From NCBI RefSeq assembly GCF_014700075.1, contig NZ_JACXBU010000009.1, positions 62,001-126,000 of the forward strand: 64,000 nucleotides of DNA, read 5' to 3'. Origin of the DNA: Pseudomonas sp. JM0905a. Its GTDB lineage: Bacteria > Pseudomonadota > Gammaproteobacteria > Pseudomonadales > Pseudomonadaceae. Shown one piece after another: positions 25,329-34,830 of the stretch (positions within the stretch are counted from its first letter, which is position 1; the number at the start of each line of letters is the position of its first letter). The notes below the pieces were generated by a model. It did not search any database. It was not told the DNA's origin and saw only the letters and a program-made list of their open reading frames with translations. Made by a program: the position numbers and the translations under genes.

Positions 25329-26679
25329 TGCGGGCCTCCTCGGGCAGGATGTGGGCGACGCTCAGGCGGTCGCGGGTGAAGAAGGTCTTGGCAGCGGCCT
25401 GGATGTCGGCAGGCGTCACGGCTTCGAGGGCCGCGAGGTCCTGGTCCATCAGCTTCCAGGACAGGCCGACGGTTTCCAGTTGGCCGATGGTGGTGGCCTG
25501 GCTGGTGATGGAGTCACGCTGGTAGACCAGGTCGGCGATGGCCTGGGCGCGTACGCGCTTGAGTTCGTCGGCGCTCGGCGGGGTGTTCTTCAGGTCCTCT
25601 AGCTGACGCCAGATGCCGGCCTCGGTCTGCTCCAGGGTCTTGCCCTTCTGCACGTTGGGGGTGGCGCTGATGACGAACAGGCTGTCGCCACGGGGGAAAC
25701 CGTCGTACCAGGCGGAGGCGCCGCTGACCAGCTCCTCGCCGCGTTCCAGCCGGCTGGACAGGCGTGCGCTGTAGCCGCCGTCGAGCAGGGTGGAAATCAG
25801 GCGCAGGGCGTGGACCTGACGCGCGTCCTTGGCGGTGGCCAGGCCCGGCACGTTGAAGCCCATCAGCAGGCTTGGCAGCTGAGTGCGCACGTGCAGTGTG
25901 AGGCGACGTTCGCCAGGGGTAGCCAGCTCGAGGGGTTTCTTCGCGGGCGGTACGTCACGCTTCGGGATGCCGGCGAAATAACGCTCGGCCAGGCCCTTGA
26001 CCTCGTCCGGGGTGACGTCGCCCACCACCACCAGAGTGGCGTTGTTGGGCACGTACCAGGATTCGTACCAGTGGCGCAGCTCCTCGACCTTCATGCGGTT
26101 GAGGTCGGCCATCCAGCCGATGGTGGGGATGTGATAGCCGCTGGCCGGGTAGGCCATCGCCTTGAAGCGCTCGAACGCCTTGGCGGTGGGCTTGTCGTCG
26201 GTACGCAGGCGGCGCTCCTCCTTGATCACCTCGATCTCGCGGGAGAACTCTTCCGGCGGTAGCTTGAGGCTGGCGAGGCGGTCGGCTTCCAGTTCGAAGG
26301 CTACGCCCAGGCGGTCGCGGGCCAGCACTTGGTAATAGGCGGTGTAGTCGTCGCTGGTGAAGGCGTTCTCTTCGGCGCCGAGCTCCCGCAGGATACGCGA
26401 GGCTTCGCCGGGGCCGAGCTTGCGGCTGCCCTTGAACATCATGTGTTCGAGGGCGTGGGAGAGACCGGTCTGGCCGGACGTCTCGTAGCTCGAGCCGACC
26501 TTGTACCAGAGCTGGGATACCACCACGGGCGCGCGGTGGTCCTCACGGACCACGACCTTCAGGCCGTTGTCCAGGGTGAACTCGTGGGTGGGCTGGTTGT
26601 CTGCAGCGAGGGCCAGAGTGGGCAGACAGAGAGCGCAAAACAGCAAGCCGGCGGCTTGTCGGGCAGTGGCTTTCATCAA
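25321..26679 (-). CDS. M16 family zinc peptidase, catalytic subunit
   Basis: A 452-residue periplasmic peptidase with a signal peptide (about 1-25, ending ALAAD). The inverted zinc motif is visible as LSHALEHMMFKGS (HxxEH), with the third ligand expected in the EEFSREIEVIKEERR block about 75 residues later. It probably works with the inactive M16 partner encoded downstream. The operon order is M16 catalytic, M16 inactive, rsmD, then the hydrolase. It is divergent from ftsY across a 140-bp gap. The substrate is unknown. Confidence 0.94.
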   Translation of the reverse strand: MMKATARQAAGLLFCALCLPTLALAADNQPTHEFTLDNGLKVVVREDHRAPVVVSQLWYKVGSSYETSGQTGLSHALEHMMFKGSRKLGPGEASRILRELGAEENAFTSDDYTAYYQVLARDRLGVAFELEADRLASLKLPPEEFSREIEVIKEERRLRTDDKPTAKAFERFKAMAYPASGYHIPTIGWMADLNRMKVEELRHWYESWYVPNNATLVVVGDVTPDEVKGLAERYFAGIPKRDVPPAKKPLELATPGERRLTLHVRTQLPSLLMGFNVPGLATAKDARQVHALRLISTLLDGGYSARLSSRLERGEELVSGASAWYDGFPRGDSLFVISATPNVQKGKTLEQTEAGIWRQLEDLKNTPPSADELKRVRAQAIADLVYQRDSITSQATTIGQLETVGLSWKLMDQDLAALEAVTPADIQAAAKTFFTRDRLSVAHILPEEARNE

Positions 26680-26819
26680 TGTTCTTGACCTGTCGGACGG
26701 CCCCGGCGGTCGTACCGCCTGCGGGCGAAGAGGTGCTAGGATACCCCATCCTTTCCCGGGGCGGCGAAGCTGGCCGGCATAGAGCCAGTACGGCCGCTCC
26801 CTTGAGATGCATTCGACTC

Positions 26820-28229
26820 ATGTTTGGTTCCAACGACGACAAGAAGGCTCCGGCCCAGGCCGGGGAAAAGAAATCCTTGTTCGGCTGGCTGCGCAAGAAG
26901 CCCCAGGAAGTCACTCCCGCCGCTCCGGCGGAGCCGGCGGCCCCTGTCGAGGCTGAGGCCCCGGCCGCACCTGCGCCTGTCTCCGAAACCGCTCCGACGG
27001 CCCAGCCTGTAGCAGCGCCGGTGGCCGAGCACGCCCCTGTGCCTGAGGCTGCTCCCGCACCGGTCGAAACGCCGGCTCCGGCTTCGGCTCCCGCTCCGGT
27101 TGTGGCAGAGGCTCCGGCACCCGCACCGGTGATTGCCGAAGCGCCGGTAGTCGCCGAGCCTGCTGCACCTGCACCTGCACCTGCACCTGCACCTGCACCT
27201 GCACCTGTCGCCGAGCAGCCTGCTCCGGTGGCCGAACCTGCTCCTGTTGCCGAGCCCGAACCCGCCCCGGCCCCCGTCGCCCAGGCGGAGCCGGCCAAAG
27301 CCGGCTTCTTCGCGCGCCTCAAGCAGGGCCTGTCCAAGACCAGCGCCAGCATCGGCGAAGGCATGGCCAGCCTGTTCCTCGGGCGCAAGGCTATCGACGA
27401 CGACCTGCTGGATGAAATCGAAACCCGCCTGCTGACCGCCGACGTCGGCGTGGAAGCCACCAGCGCCATCGTCCAGAGCCTGACCCAGAAGGTCGCGCGC
27501 AAGCAGCTCGCCGACGCCGATGCCCTGTACAAGGCATTGCAGGACGAACTGGCCGCGTTGCTGCGTCCGGTCGAGCAGCCGCTGAAGATCGACAACGGCC
27601 ACGCGCCTTACGTGATCCTCGTGGTCGGCGTGAACGGCGTCGGCAAGACCACCACCATCGGCAAGCTGGCCAAGAAGCTGCAGCAGGATGGCAAGAAGGT
27701 CATGCTCGCCGCCGGCGACACTTTCCGTGCTGCCGCCGTGGAGCAGTTGCAGGTCTGGGGCGAGCGCAACAACATCGCCGTGATTGCCCAGCACACCGGC
27801 GCCGACTCCGCTTCCGTGATCTTCGATGCCGTGCAGGCCGCCAAGGCCCGTGGCGTCGATGTGCTGATCGCCGACACCGCCGGCCGCCTGCACACCAAGG
27901 ACAACCTGATGGAAGAGCTGAAGAAGGTGCGCCGCGTGATCGGCAAGCTGGACGAGACCGCTCCCCACGAAGTGCTGCTGGTGCTGGACGCCGGCACCGG
28001 CCAGAACGCCATCAACCAGGCCAAGCAGTTCCACCAGGCGGTCAACCTGTCCGGCCTGGCGCTGACCAAACTGGACGGCACCGCCAAGGGCGGGGTGATC
28101 TTCGCCCTGGCCAAGCAATTCAGCCTGCCGATCCGCTACATCGGCGTGGGCGAAGGCATCGACGATCTGCGTACCTTCGAAGCCGACGCCTTCGTGAAGG
28201 CCCTCTTTGCTGAGCGGGAGTCCGCATGA
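26820..28229 (+). CDS. ftsY: Signal recognition particle receptor FtsY
   Basis: FtsY is the SRP receptor GTPase that delivers ribosome-nascent chains to the translocon. The 469-residue protein has an acidic, Ala/Pro-rich A domain (residues about 30-160) with a pure Ala-Pro tract at 116-129, then the N domain from about 165 and the G domain. GTPase motifs: GVNGVGKTT at 270-278, DTAGRLH from 352 and [10 protein letters not shown]. The start MFGSNDDKK at 26820 follows family practice. It heads the ftsY-ftsE-ftsX-rpoH string, with the ftsE ATG overlapping its end by 4 bp. Confidence 0.98.
   Translation: MFGSNDDKKAPAQAGEKKSLFGWLRKKPQEVTPAAPAEPAAPVEAEAPAAPAPVSETAPTAQPVAAPVAEHAPVPEAAPAPVETPAPASAPAPVVAEAPAPAPVIAEAPVVAEPAAPAPAPAPAPAPAPVAEQPAPVAEPAPVAEPEPAPAPVAQAEPAKAGFFARLKQGLSKTSASIGEGMASLFLGRKAIDDDLLDEIETRLLTADVGVEATSAIVQSLTQKVARKQLADADALYKALQDELAALLRPVEQPLKIDNGHAPYVILVVGVNGVGKTTTIGKLAKKLQQDGKKVMLAAGDTFRAAAVEQLQVWGERNNIAVIAQHTGADSASVIFDAVQAAKARGVDVLIADTAGRLHTKDNLMEELKKVRRVIGKLDETAPHEVLLVLDAGTGQNAINQAKQFHQAVNLSGLALTKLDGTAKGGVIFALAKQFSLPIRYIGVGEGIDDLRTFEADAFVKALFAERESA
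27165..27206 (+). repeat. Hexanucleotide tandem repeat inside ftsY
   Basis: Seven perfect copies of GCACCT in a row encode an Ala-Pro tract in the A domain of FtsY. Because the unit is six bases, gains or losses keep the reading frame. Confidence 0.9.
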
Positions 28230-28894
28230 TTCGATTCGAGCAGGTCGGCAAGCGCTATCCAAACGGCCATGTCGGCCTGCACGAACTGAGCTTCCGCGTC
28301 CGCCGCGGCGAGTTCCTCTTCGTCACCGGCCACTCCGGCGCCGGCAAGAGCACACTGTTGCGCCTGCTGCTGGCAATGGAGCGTCCCACCACCGGCAAGT
28401 TGCTGCTGGCCGGGCAGGATCTCTCGACGATCACGAATTCGCAGATCCCTTTCCTGCGCCGCCAGATCGGCGTCGTGTTCCAGAACCACCAGTTGCTGTT
28501 CGACCGCAGCGTGTTCGACAACGTTGCCCTACCGCTGCAGATCCATGGCCTGTCCAAGGCGGAGATCGCCAAGCGAGTGAGCGTGGCGCTGGAGCGGGTT
28601 TCCCTGGCGGACAAGGCCGAGCTCTACCCGGCCGACCTGTCCACCGGCCAGCAGCAGCGCGTCGGCATCGCCCGCGCCGTGGTTCACCGCCCGGCCTTGC
28701 TGCTGGCGGACGAACCCACCGGTAATCTGGACCCGCGCCTGGCGGCCGAGATCATGGGCGTATTCGAGGACATCAATCGCTTGGGCACCACAGTGCTGAT
28801 CGCCAGCCACGACCTGGCGCTGATCGCGCGCATGCGCCATCGCCTGCTCACCCTGCAACGCGGTCGCCTGATCGGCGACGGGGAGGCGGTCTGA
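28226..28894 (+). CDS. ftsE: Cell division ATP-binding protein FtsE
   Basis: FtsE is the cytoplasmic ATPase of the FtsEX complex, which activates septal peptidoglycan hydrolases through EnvC or similar factors. The 222-residue protein has Walker A GHSGAGKST (35-43), a signature LSTGQQQRVGIARA (Thr replaces the usual Gly of LSGG) and Walker B LLLADEPTGNLD. It overlaps ftsY by four bases and ftsX by one base, consistent with translational coupling. Confidence 0.98.
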   Translation: MIRFEQVGKRYPNGHVGLHELSFRVRRGEFLFVTGHSGAGKSTLLRLLLAMERPTTGKLLLAGQDLSTITNSQIPFLRRQIGVVFQNHQLLFDRSVFDNVALPLQIHGLSKAEIAKRVSVALERVSLADKAELYPADLSTGQQQRVGIARAVVHRPALLLADEPTGNLDPRLAAEIMGVFEDINRLGTTVLIASHDLALIARMRHRLLTLQRGRLIGDGEAV

Positions 28895-29913
28895 TGAGCG
28901 CCAAGCAGATGCCGCCGCCAAAACCCGCCGAACGTGTGGGGGCTTCGCCTCGCCACGTCGAATCGCCGGAGAAGGGTGACGACGGCCCGGATTTCCGCTC
29001 TCTGCTGCACGCCTGGCTGGAAAGCCATCGCGCAAGCCTGGTGGACAGCCTGCGCCGCCTGGGCCGCCAGCCTATTGGCAGCTTCTTCACCTGCCTGGTG
29101 ATGGCCATCGCCCTCAGCCTGCCCATGGGCCTTTCGCTGCTGCTCAGCAACGTCGAGCGCCTGGGTGGTTCGTGGCAGCGCGCGGCGCAGATTTCCCTGT
29201 TCATGAAGATGGACGCCAGCGAATCCCAGGGGCAGAAACTGCGCGACGAGATCGCCGGCATGCCCGACGTCGCCGAGGCCGAGTGGATCAGCCGCGAGCA
29301 GGCCTTGGCCGAGTTGCAACAGCAGTCGGGCCTCGGGGAAGCGCTCAAGGAACTGCCGCAGAACCCGCTGCCGGGTGTGGTCCTGGTGACGCCCAAGGAA
29401 GTCGACAAGGCCGGACTGGAAGCGCTGCGCCAGCGTCTGTCGGAGATGCCGGGTATCGAGCAAGCGCAACTGGACCTGGTCTGGGTCGAGCGGCTGTCGG
29501 CCATCCTCAAGCTGGGCGAGCGTTTCGTCTTCGGCCTGGCGGTGCTGCTGATCCTGGCGCTGCTGCTGGTGATCGGAAATACCATTCGTCTGCATATCGA
29601 GAACCGCCGCACCGAGATCGAAGTAATCAAACTGGTGGGCGGAACCGATAGCTACGTGCGCCGTCCTTTCCTTTATATGGGCGCACTCTATGGCACCGGC
29701 GCCGGCCTGCTGGCCTGGCTGGTGCTGGCCTACGGCCTGGACTGGCTGAACGACGCCGTGGTTCGTCTGGCCGGCCTCTACGGCAGCGATTTCGCCCTGG
29801 CGGGCGTGCCATTGGCCGATGGTCTATCCCTGCTTCTGGGCGCTGTCCTGCTGGGCTACATTGGCGCCTGGCTGGCCGTCGCCCGTCACCTCAGTGAGCT
29901 GGCGCCGCGTTAA
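28894..29913 (+). CDS. ftsX: Cell division protein FtsX
   Basis: FtsX is the membrane partner of FtsE. The 339-residue protein has a Pro-rich cytoplasmic N-terminus of about 60 residues, then a transmembrane helix (about 69-90), a periplasmic domain (about 90-205, QISLFMKMD start) and three more helices near 210-235, 260-285 and 305-330 with the [14 protein letters not shown] loop between. The ATG shares its A with the ftsE TGA stop. An imperfect hairpin and the rpoH promoter follow. Confidence 0.97.
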   Translation: MSAKQMPPPKPAERVGASPRHVESPEKGDDGPDFRSLLHAWLESHRASLVDSLRRLGRQPIGSFFTCLVMAIALSLPMGLSLLLSNVERLGGSWQRAAQISLFMKMDASESQGQKLRDEIAGMPDVAEAEWISREQALAELQQQSGLGEALKELPQNPLPGVVLVTPKEVDKAGLEALRQRLSEMPGIEQAQLDLVWVERLSAILKLGERFVFGLAVLLILALLLVIGNTIRLHIENRRTEIEVIKLVGGTDSYVRRPFLYMGALYGTGAGLLAWLVLAYGLDWLNDAVVRLAGLYGSDFALAGVPLADGLSLLLGAVLLGYIGAWLAVARHLSELAPR

Positions 29914-29942
29914 AGCCCATCGGTTTTCGCGGGTGTTGCGAG

Positions 29943-29966
29943 GGGTGTAAGGAAACTTTTACACCC
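29943..29966 (+). other. Inverted repeat between ftsX and rpoH
   Basis: GGGTGTAA (29943-29950) and TTACACCC (29959-29966) form an 8-bp perfect inverted repeat with an 8-nt spacer, immediately before the -35 box of the rpoH promoter. It could be a weak ftsX terminator or a binding site for a regulator of rpoH. Confidence 0.5.
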
Positions 29967-29968
29967 TC

Positions 29969-29996
29969 TTGCAGTCAAATGGGCCAGTGCTACACT
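29969..29996 (+). promoter_or_regulatory. Candidate sigma-70 promoter of rpoH
   Basis: TTGCAG (29969-29974), a 16-bp spacer and TACACT (29991-29996) precede the rpoH start by about 30 bp. The boxes are close to consensus. The resulting leader would be short, with a GGAG RBS at 30016. Confidence 0.55.
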
Positions 29997-30026
29997 GCGC
30001 GAGCTTTAGTGAATCGGAGGATTCGC

Positions 30027-30881
30027 ATGACCACTTCCCTGCAACCTGTCTATGCCCTGGCCCCCGGTGCGAACCTGGAGGCATACGTGCATGCGGTCAA
30101 TGGCATCCCGCTGTTGTCCGTCGAGCAGGAGCGCGATCTGGCCGAACGCCTCTTCTACGAACAAGATCTGGAAGCGGCACGGCAAATGGTATTGGCGCAC
30201 CTGCGCTTCGTCGTGCACATCGCCAAGAGTTATTCCGGCTACGGTCTGGCCCAGGCCGATCTGATCCAGGAAGGCAACGTCGGCCTGATGAAGGCCGTCA
30301 AGCGCTTCAATCCCGAGATGGGCGTGCGCCTGGTGTCTTTCGCGGTGCACTGGATCAAAGCCGAGATCCACGAGTTCATCCTGCGCAACTGGCGCATCGT
30401 CAAGGTCGCCACCACCAAGGCGCAGCGCAAGCTGTTCTTCAATCTGCGCAGCCAGAAGAAGCGTCTGACCTGGCTGAACAACGATGAAGTTCACGCGGTG
30501 GCCAACACCCTTGGTGTCGAGCCCCACGAAGTGCGCGAAATGGAAAGCCGGCTGACTGGCCAGGACATGGCGTTCGATCCGGCGGCGGATGCCGACGACG
30601 ACACCGCCTTCCAGGCGCCGGCCCATTACCTGGAAGACCACCGCTATGACCCGGCGCGCCAGCTGGAGGAAGCGGACTGGAGCGACAGCTCCACCGCCAA
30701 CCTGCACGAAGCGCTGGACGGTCTGGACGAGCGCAGCCGTGACATCCTCTACCAGCGCTGGCTGGCCGAGGAGAAGGCGACGCTGCACGACCTGGCGGCC
30801 AAGTACAATGTCTCCGCCGAGCGTATTCGCCAGCTGGAGAAGAACGCCATGAACAAGCTCAAGGGCTTCATTCAGGCGTGA
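30027..30881 (+). CDS. rpoH: RNA polymerase heat-shock sigma factor RpoH (sigma-32)
   Basis: RpoH directs transcription of chaperone and protease genes on heat shock. The 284-residue product has the family length and start ([17 protein letters not shown]). Region 2 has [29 protein letters not shown] and the sigma-32 RpoH box QRKLFFNLR. Region 4.2 ends with a helix-turn-helix ([20 protein letters not shown]). ATG 30027 is chosen over an upstream frame start because of GGAGG at 30016. A strong terminator follows at 30895. The position after ftsX is conserved among gamma-proteobacteria. Confidence 0.98.
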   Translation: MTTSLQPVYALAPGANLEAYVHAVNGIPLLSVEQERDLAERLFYEQDLEAARQMVLAHLRFVVHIAKSYSGYGLAQADLIQEGNVGLMKAVKRFNPEMGVRLVSFAVHWIKAEIHEFILRNWRIVKVATTKAQRKLFFNLRSQKKRLTWLNNDEVHAVANTLGVEPHEVREMESRLTGQDMAFDPAADADDDTAFQAPAHYLEDHRYDPARQLEEADWSDSSTANLHEALDGLDERSRDILYQRWLAEEKATLHDLAAKYNVSAERIRQLEKNAMNKLKGFIQA

Positions 30882-30894
30882 TGCTGAATCCCGG

Positions 30895-30920
30895 AAAAGC
30901 CGCACCTCGGTGCGGCTTTT
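30895..30920 (+). terminator. Intrinsic terminator of rpoH
   Basis: A 12-bp perfect stem (AAAAGCCGCACC, 30895-30906 with 30909-30920) is followed by further T residues: a classic rho-independent terminator. Confidence 0.92.
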
Positions 30921-30941
30921 TTCTGCCTGGAGAAAACCACT

Positions 30942-31544
30942 ATGCCCTTGCCGCAACTGCGTTCCAGCCACTGGTTGCTGTTCGCAGCGGTCGCCGTGCT
31001 GTTCTTTTCCCTGGCGCTGTGGATGAGCCGGCAGTCCGACAAGGCTGACCCGCTGCCCTGGCTGGTGGATTGGCAGGAGTCGGTGATCGTGCCGCTGGCC
31101 GAAGGTGACCTGCCTCTGGAGAAGCTGGTCGAGCTGGCGCCCGGCGAACTCTGGCTGCAACCGCGCCAGGAAGGTCCGCGCCTGGTCTTCCGCTCCGAGC
31201 AGCAGCGGGACGAGGGCGCCTGGCGCCTGGAGGCAGAGCTGGAACTCAGCGACAGCGAGCGCACCAGTCTGGCCAAGGTGCTTGGCAAGGGCGCCGCCGA
31301 GCAGCCCCTGAGCGGCGACATGCTGGAACAGCTTGGTGGCCATCGGGTGGGGGTGCTGAACATGGTGCCCATGGTTGAAGTGTCCGCCGCGCGGCTCGCC
31401 GCCAGTATCGGCCCGCCCCGTTTGCGGTTGCGCACGGGTGAGGGCGAAGCGTGGATCTATCCCCAGCAGGGACTCAGCGCGCACCTGCTGGAAGGCAAGG
31501 TGCAGCTGCTGCATCTTGTGCCGCGTGAGGCGATGAAGCACTGA
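30942..31544 (+). CDS. Single-pass membrane protein of unknown function
   Basis: A 200-residue protein with one N-terminal transmembrane helix (about 12-29) and a soluble remainder rich in Leu, Glu and Arg, expected in the periplasm. Recognisable motifs are absent. WLVDWQESVIVPLAEG and GVLNMVPMVEVSAARLA may serve as family markers. It lies between the rpoH terminator and the convergent mtgA gene and looks monocistronic. Homologues at this place in other pseudomonads are hypothetical proteins as far as I recall. Confidence 0.8.
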   Translation: MPLPQLRSSHWLLFAAVAVLFFSLALWMSRQSDKADPLPWLVDWQESVIVPLAEGDLPLEKLVELAPGELWLQPRQEGPRLVFRSEQQRDEGAWRLEAELELSDSERTSLAKVLGKGAAEQPLSGDMLEQLGGHRVGVLNMVPMVEVSAARLAASIGPPRLRLRTGEGEAWIYPQQGLSAHLLEGKVQLLHLVPREAMKH

Positions 31545-31569
31545 GCGGGGAACTCCCGCAGGAGTGGCT

Positions 31570-32262
31570 TCAGAGTTGCTGCAGGTAGCCGCCGCCGCCC
31601 AGCTGGTTCATCTGCCGGCGGATCCAGCCGGCTCGGGTCGCGACGTAGCCGCTGGGGCGGGATGGGCTCCATTGGCGCGGGTTGGGCAGCACCGCCGCCA
31701 GCAGGGCCGACTGCTGGCGGGACAGTCGTGCGGCCGGTACGCCGAAGTGGTGACGCGCGGCGGCATCGGCGCCGAATATGCCGTTGCCCCATTCGACGCT
31801 GTTCAGGTAGACCTCGAGGATGCGTTGCTTCGGCCAGAACAGCTCGATCAGGCCGGTGAACCAGACTTCCAGCCCCTTGCGGACCCAGTTGCGGCCGGAC
31901 CAGAGGAACAGGTTCTTCGCTACCTGCTGGCTCAGGGTGCTGGCGCCACGGATCGAACCGCCGCGCTCGTTGTGTGCCATGGCCTTGCGGATCGCGGGGA
32001 TGTCAAAGCCCCAGTGTTCGGCAAACTTCTGGTCTTCGGCGGCGATCACTGCGATCTTCAGGTCATCCGGCAGCTCATCCCAAGACACCCAGTCGCGCTT
32101 GATATCGATGGGCTTGCCGTCGATCCAGGATTCGATCTTGCGTTCCACCATGACCATCGAGCCCGGCGTCGGTACCCAGCGGAACAGGATCACCAGCAAT
32201 ACGGATGCCGCCGCGAACCAGAGCAACAATTTGAACAGGCGGCGGCGAATGGTGCGGAACAT
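31570..32262 (-). CDS. mtgA: Monofunctional biosynthetic peptidoglycan transglycosylase MtgA
   Basis: MtgA polymerises lipid II into glycan strands at the inner membrane. The 230-residue protein has an N-terminal transmembrane helix (about 12-32) and one GT51 domain. The catalytic region is visible as AAEDQKFAEHWGFD (catalytic Glu) and RGASTLSQQVAKNLFLW, followed by GIFGADAAARHHFG. There is no transpeptidase domain, as expected. Start 32262 (MFRTIRRRLF) is chosen because the upstream frame is antisense to the DUF423 gene. Confidence 0.96.
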   Translation of the reverse strand: MFRTIRRRLFKLLLWFAAASVLLVILFRWVPTPGSMVMVERKIESWIDGKPIDIKRDWVSWDELPDDLKIAVIAAEDQKFAEHWGFDIPAIRKAMAHNERGGSIRGASTLSQQVAKNLFLWSGRNWVRKGLEVWFTGLIELFWPKQRILEVYLNSVEWGNGIFGADAAARHHFGVPAARLSRQQSALLAAVLPNPRQWSPSRPSGYVATRAGWIRRQMNQLGGGGYLQQL

Positions 32263-32328
32263 GCTGGGTTGGCCCGGGGAAATTTGGGCGCCATTATAGC
32301 GGCCGTCCGTCCTCTGTCTGGAGTCCCC

Positions 32329-32706
32329 ATGGCGCGCCTTTTCCTGCTGTTGTCCGCATTCGCCGGTTTTACCGGGGTGGCCCTCGGCGCCTTTGCCGCC
32401 CACGGCCTGAAGAGCAAGCTCTCGCCCGAGTACCTTGCGGTATTCCAGACCGGTACTCACTACCAGCTCATCCATGCCCTGGCCCTGTTCGGCGTGGCCC
32501 TGTTGGCGCTCCACGTTCCCGGGAGGCTGGTGAACCTGGCGGGCGCTTTCTTCGTCCTCGGTATCTTGCTGTTTTCCGGCAGCCTCTACTTGCTGACCCT
32601 CAGCGGCATCGGCAAGCTCGGCATCATCACCCCCTTCGGCGGTCTGGCGTTCCTCGCCGGCTGGCTGTGCCTGGGATTGGCCGCCTGGAATGCCGTTCCG
32701 CGCTAA
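32329..32706 (+). CDS. DUF423 (YgdD-type) membrane protein
   Basis: A 125-residue inner-membrane protein with four transmembrane helices. The GAFAAHGLKSKLSPEYLAVFQTGTHYQLIHALAL stretch (given here in outline only as GAFAAHGL and QTGTHYQ) is the diagnostic family block near residues 20-50, and TPFGGLAFLAGW closes the last helix. No function is established for the family. It is divergent from mtgA, 66 bp away. Confidence 0.88.
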   Translation: MARLFLLLSAFAGFTGVALGAFAAHGLKSKLSPEYLAVFQTGTHYQLIHALALFGVALLALHVPGRLVNLAGAFFVLGILLFSGSLYLLTLSGIGKLGIITPFGGLAFLAGWLCLGLAAWNAVPR

Positions 32707-32751
32707 CTTGACCGTGGCGTCAAATTGCGGGACGAATGGCGCCCTTTTGCC

Positions 32752-32780
32752 TTGGTCCGGCGAAGCGATCGGGCTAGAAT
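32752..32780 (+). promoter_or_regulatory. Candidate sigma-70 promoter of thiS-thiG
   Basis: TTGGTC (32752-32757), a 17-bp spacer and TAGAAT (32775-32780) lie 34 bp before the thiS ATG. No TPP-riboswitch signature is visible in the leader. Confidence 0.55.
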
Positions 32781-32813
32781 GCCGTCCCCTTTTCCAGTTG
32801 TGACTGATCCGTC

Positions 32814-33014
32814 ATGCGCATTCAGTTGAACGGCGAATCCTTCGAGCTTCCCGATGGCCACACTGTCGCGGACCTCATTTCCCGCCTGGACCTGGCCGGC
32901 CGCCGCGTTGCGGTCGAGCTCAATCTCGACATCGTGCCGCGCAGCCAGCACGCCGCTACCGCCCTGCGCGAAGGCGACCGCGTCGAGGTGGTCCACGCCA
33001 TAGGCGGCGGCTAG
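32814..33014 (+). CDS. thiS: Sulfur carrier protein ThiS
   Basis: ThiS carries sulfur as a C-terminal thiocarboxylate for synthesis of the thiamine thiazole ring. The 66-residue ubiquitin-like protein has the typical start [12 protein letters not shown] and ends in Gly-Gly-Gly, of which the final GG pair is the reactive tail. It lies 89 bp ahead of thiG and forms the thiazole pair with it. Confidence 0.97.
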   Translation: MRIQLNGESFELPDGHTVADLISRLDLAGRRVAVELNLDIVPRSQHAATALREGDRVEVVHAIGGG

Positions 33015-33103
33015 TAGCGCGGGTTTCTAGCCTGCCCAGCCGCACCATCTGCAGCACCTGTTCCGCGTATCAAGCAATTTTCTCTGCCCGCCAGGAGTCC
33101 AGC

Positions 33104-33898
33104 ATGAGCCAAACGCCGATCGACAAGCCCTTTACCCTCGCGGGCCGCACCTATCAGTCGCGTCTGCTGGTGGGCACTGGCAAGTACAAGGACCTCGAAG
33201 AAACCCGCGTTGCCATCGAGGCTTCCGGCGCCGAGATCGTCACCGTCGCCGTGCGCCGTACCAACATCGGCCAGAACCCGAGTGAGCCGAACCTGCTGGA
33301 CGTGATCTCCCCGGACAAGTACACCATCCTGCCGAACACCGCCGGCTGCTATAACGCCGAAGAGGCCGTGCGCACCTGCCGTCTGGCCCGCGAACTGCTG
33401 GATGGCCACAACCTGGTCAAGCTGGAGGTGCTGGCTGACCAGAAGACCCTCTTCCCCAACGTCGTCGAAACCATCAAGGCCGCCGAGCAACTGGTCAAGG
33501 ACGGCTTCGACGTGATGGTCTACACCAGCGACGACCCCATCATCGCCCGCCAACTGGCCGAAATCGGCTGCATCGCCGTGATGCCCCTGGCTGGCCTGAT
33601 CGGCTCGGGCATGGGCATCTGCAACCCCTGGAACCTGCGCATCATCCTCGAAGAAGCCAAGGTTCCAGTGCTGGTGGATGCCGGTGTGGGCACCGCCTCC
33701 GACGCCACCATCGCCATGGAGCTGGGCTGCGAGGCCGTGCTGATGAACACCGCCATCGCCCACGCGCAGAACCCGGTGATGATGGCCGAGGCCATGAAGC
33801 ACGCTATCGTTGCCGGCCGCCTCGCCTACCTGGCCGGGCGCATGCCGCGCAAGCTCTACGCCAGCGCATCTTCGCCGCTGGATGGTCTGATCCGCTGA
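33104..33898 (+). CDS. thiG: Thiazole synthase ThiG
   Basis: ThiG condenses 1-deoxy-D-xylulose 5-phosphate, ThiS-thiocarboxylate and dehydroglycine to the thiazole phosphate. The 264-residue TIM-barrel enzyme shows [10 protein letters not shown] at the start, the Schiff-base lysine region HNLVKLEVL, and the phosphate-binding loops [11 protein letters not shown] and [10 protein letters not shown]. The gene follows thiS and has an AGGAG RBS. Confidence 0.98.
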   Translation: MSQTPIDKPFTLAGRTYQSRLLVGTGKYKDLEETRVAIEASGAEIVTVAVRRTNIGQNPSEPNLLDVISPDKYTILPNTAGCYNAEEAVRTCRLARELLDGHNLVKLEVLADQKTLFPNVVETIKAAEQLVKDGFDVMVYTSDDPIIARQLAEIGCIAVMPLAGLIGSGMGICNPWNLRIILEEAKVPVLVDAGVGTASDATIAMELGCEAVLMNTAIAHAQNPVMMAEAMKHAIVAGRLAYLAGRMPRKLYASASSPLDGLIR

Positions 33899-33959
33899 GA
33901 ACCCACGATCGCAAAGATCGTGAACAGGTTCTGTACGTTTTTACTAACAGGTTTTCGCA

Positions 33960-34679
33960 ATGATTGAAGAACAGGGGTCGCCGGCTGAAGCCGACGAAAC
34001 GCGCCACCACCGCACCATCAAGAGTTTCGTGATGCGTGCCGGGCGCATGACCGAAGGCCAGCAGCGCGGCCTCGACCAGGGATGGCCGAAGTTCGGCCTG
34101 GAGCTGGCCGACGGCCCGCAGGACTTCGACGCCCTGTTCGGTCGCAGTGCACCGCGAACCTTCGAAATCGGTTTCGGCATGGGGCACGCCACCCTGGAGA
34201 TGGCCGCTGCCGCGCCGGAGCAGGACTTCATCGGTGTCGAAGTGCACCGTCCCGGCGTCGGTGCCCTGCTCAATGGCGCCATGACCCAGGGCCTGTCCAA
34301 CATCCGCGTGTACAGCTGCGATGCCCTGGAAGTGCTGCGCGACTGCGTCGCCGATGGCAGCCTGGACCGCGTCCTGCTGTTCTTCCCCGATCCCTGGCAC
34401 AAGTCCCGCCACCACAAGCGGCGCATCGTCCAGCCGGCCTTCGCCGAGCTGGTGCGGCAGAAGCTCCGGGTCGGCGGCGTGCTGCACATGGCCACGGACT
34501 GGGAACACTACGCCGAACACATGCTGGAAGTGATGAATGTCGCACCGGGCTATCGCAATCTGGCCGAAGATGGTCGCTACGTGCCGCGCCCGGAAGAGCG
34601 TCCGGTAACCAAGTTCGAGCGCCGCGGCGAACGCCTCGGCCACGGCGTCTGGGACCTCAAGTTCCAGCGCATCGATTGA
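33960..34679 (+). CDS. trmB: tRNA (guanine46-N7)-methyltransferase TrmB
   Basis: TrmB makes m7G46 in the variable loop of tRNAs. The 239-residue protein carries the SAM-binding motif [14 protein letters not shown] and the diagnostic catalytic block [16 protein letters not shown], plus the C-terminal [19 protein letters not shown]. It follows thiG by 61 bp; a 7-bp hairpin without U-tract (33904-33922) sits in the gap. Confidence 0.98.
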   Translation: MIEEQGSPAEADETRHHRTIKSFVMRAGRMTEGQQRGLDQGWPKFGLELADGPQDFDALFGRSAPRTFEIGFGMGHATLEMAAAAPEQDFIGVEVHRPGVGALLNGAMTQGLSNIRVYSCDALEVLRDCVADGSLDRVLLFFPDPWHKSRHHKRRIVQPAFAELVRQKLRVGGVLHMATDWEHYAEHMLEVMNVAPGYRNLAEDGRYVPRPEERPVTKFERRGERLGHGVWDLKFQRID

Positions 34680-34830
34680 CAGGGCGCCGCCCAGCGGCGC
34701 ACTGGCACACCTGACTAGACCGGGACCACCCGGCACCTCACCTGATCCGACGATAGCAACGCCCGCCCACTGAGCGGGCGGCATAAGAATAAGAGCGACG
34801 TGGCTGCCACTGCGTCGTGAGGAGAAGGCT

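Noticed and set aside
27165-27206. Short tandem repeats as a CRISPR-like array
   Set aside because: Hexamers without spacers, in frame within ftsY.
28618-28680. FtsE signature LSTGQ as a sign of inactivity
   Set aside because: Walker A, Walker B and Q/D loops are intact, and single changes in the LSGG motif occur in active ABC ATPases.
33893-33945. CTGAGA word after thiG as a possible TPP riboswitch
   Set aside because: It overlaps the thiG stop, lies downstream of the thiamine genes, and the other conserved TPP-aptamer segments are absent. The thiS leader has none either.
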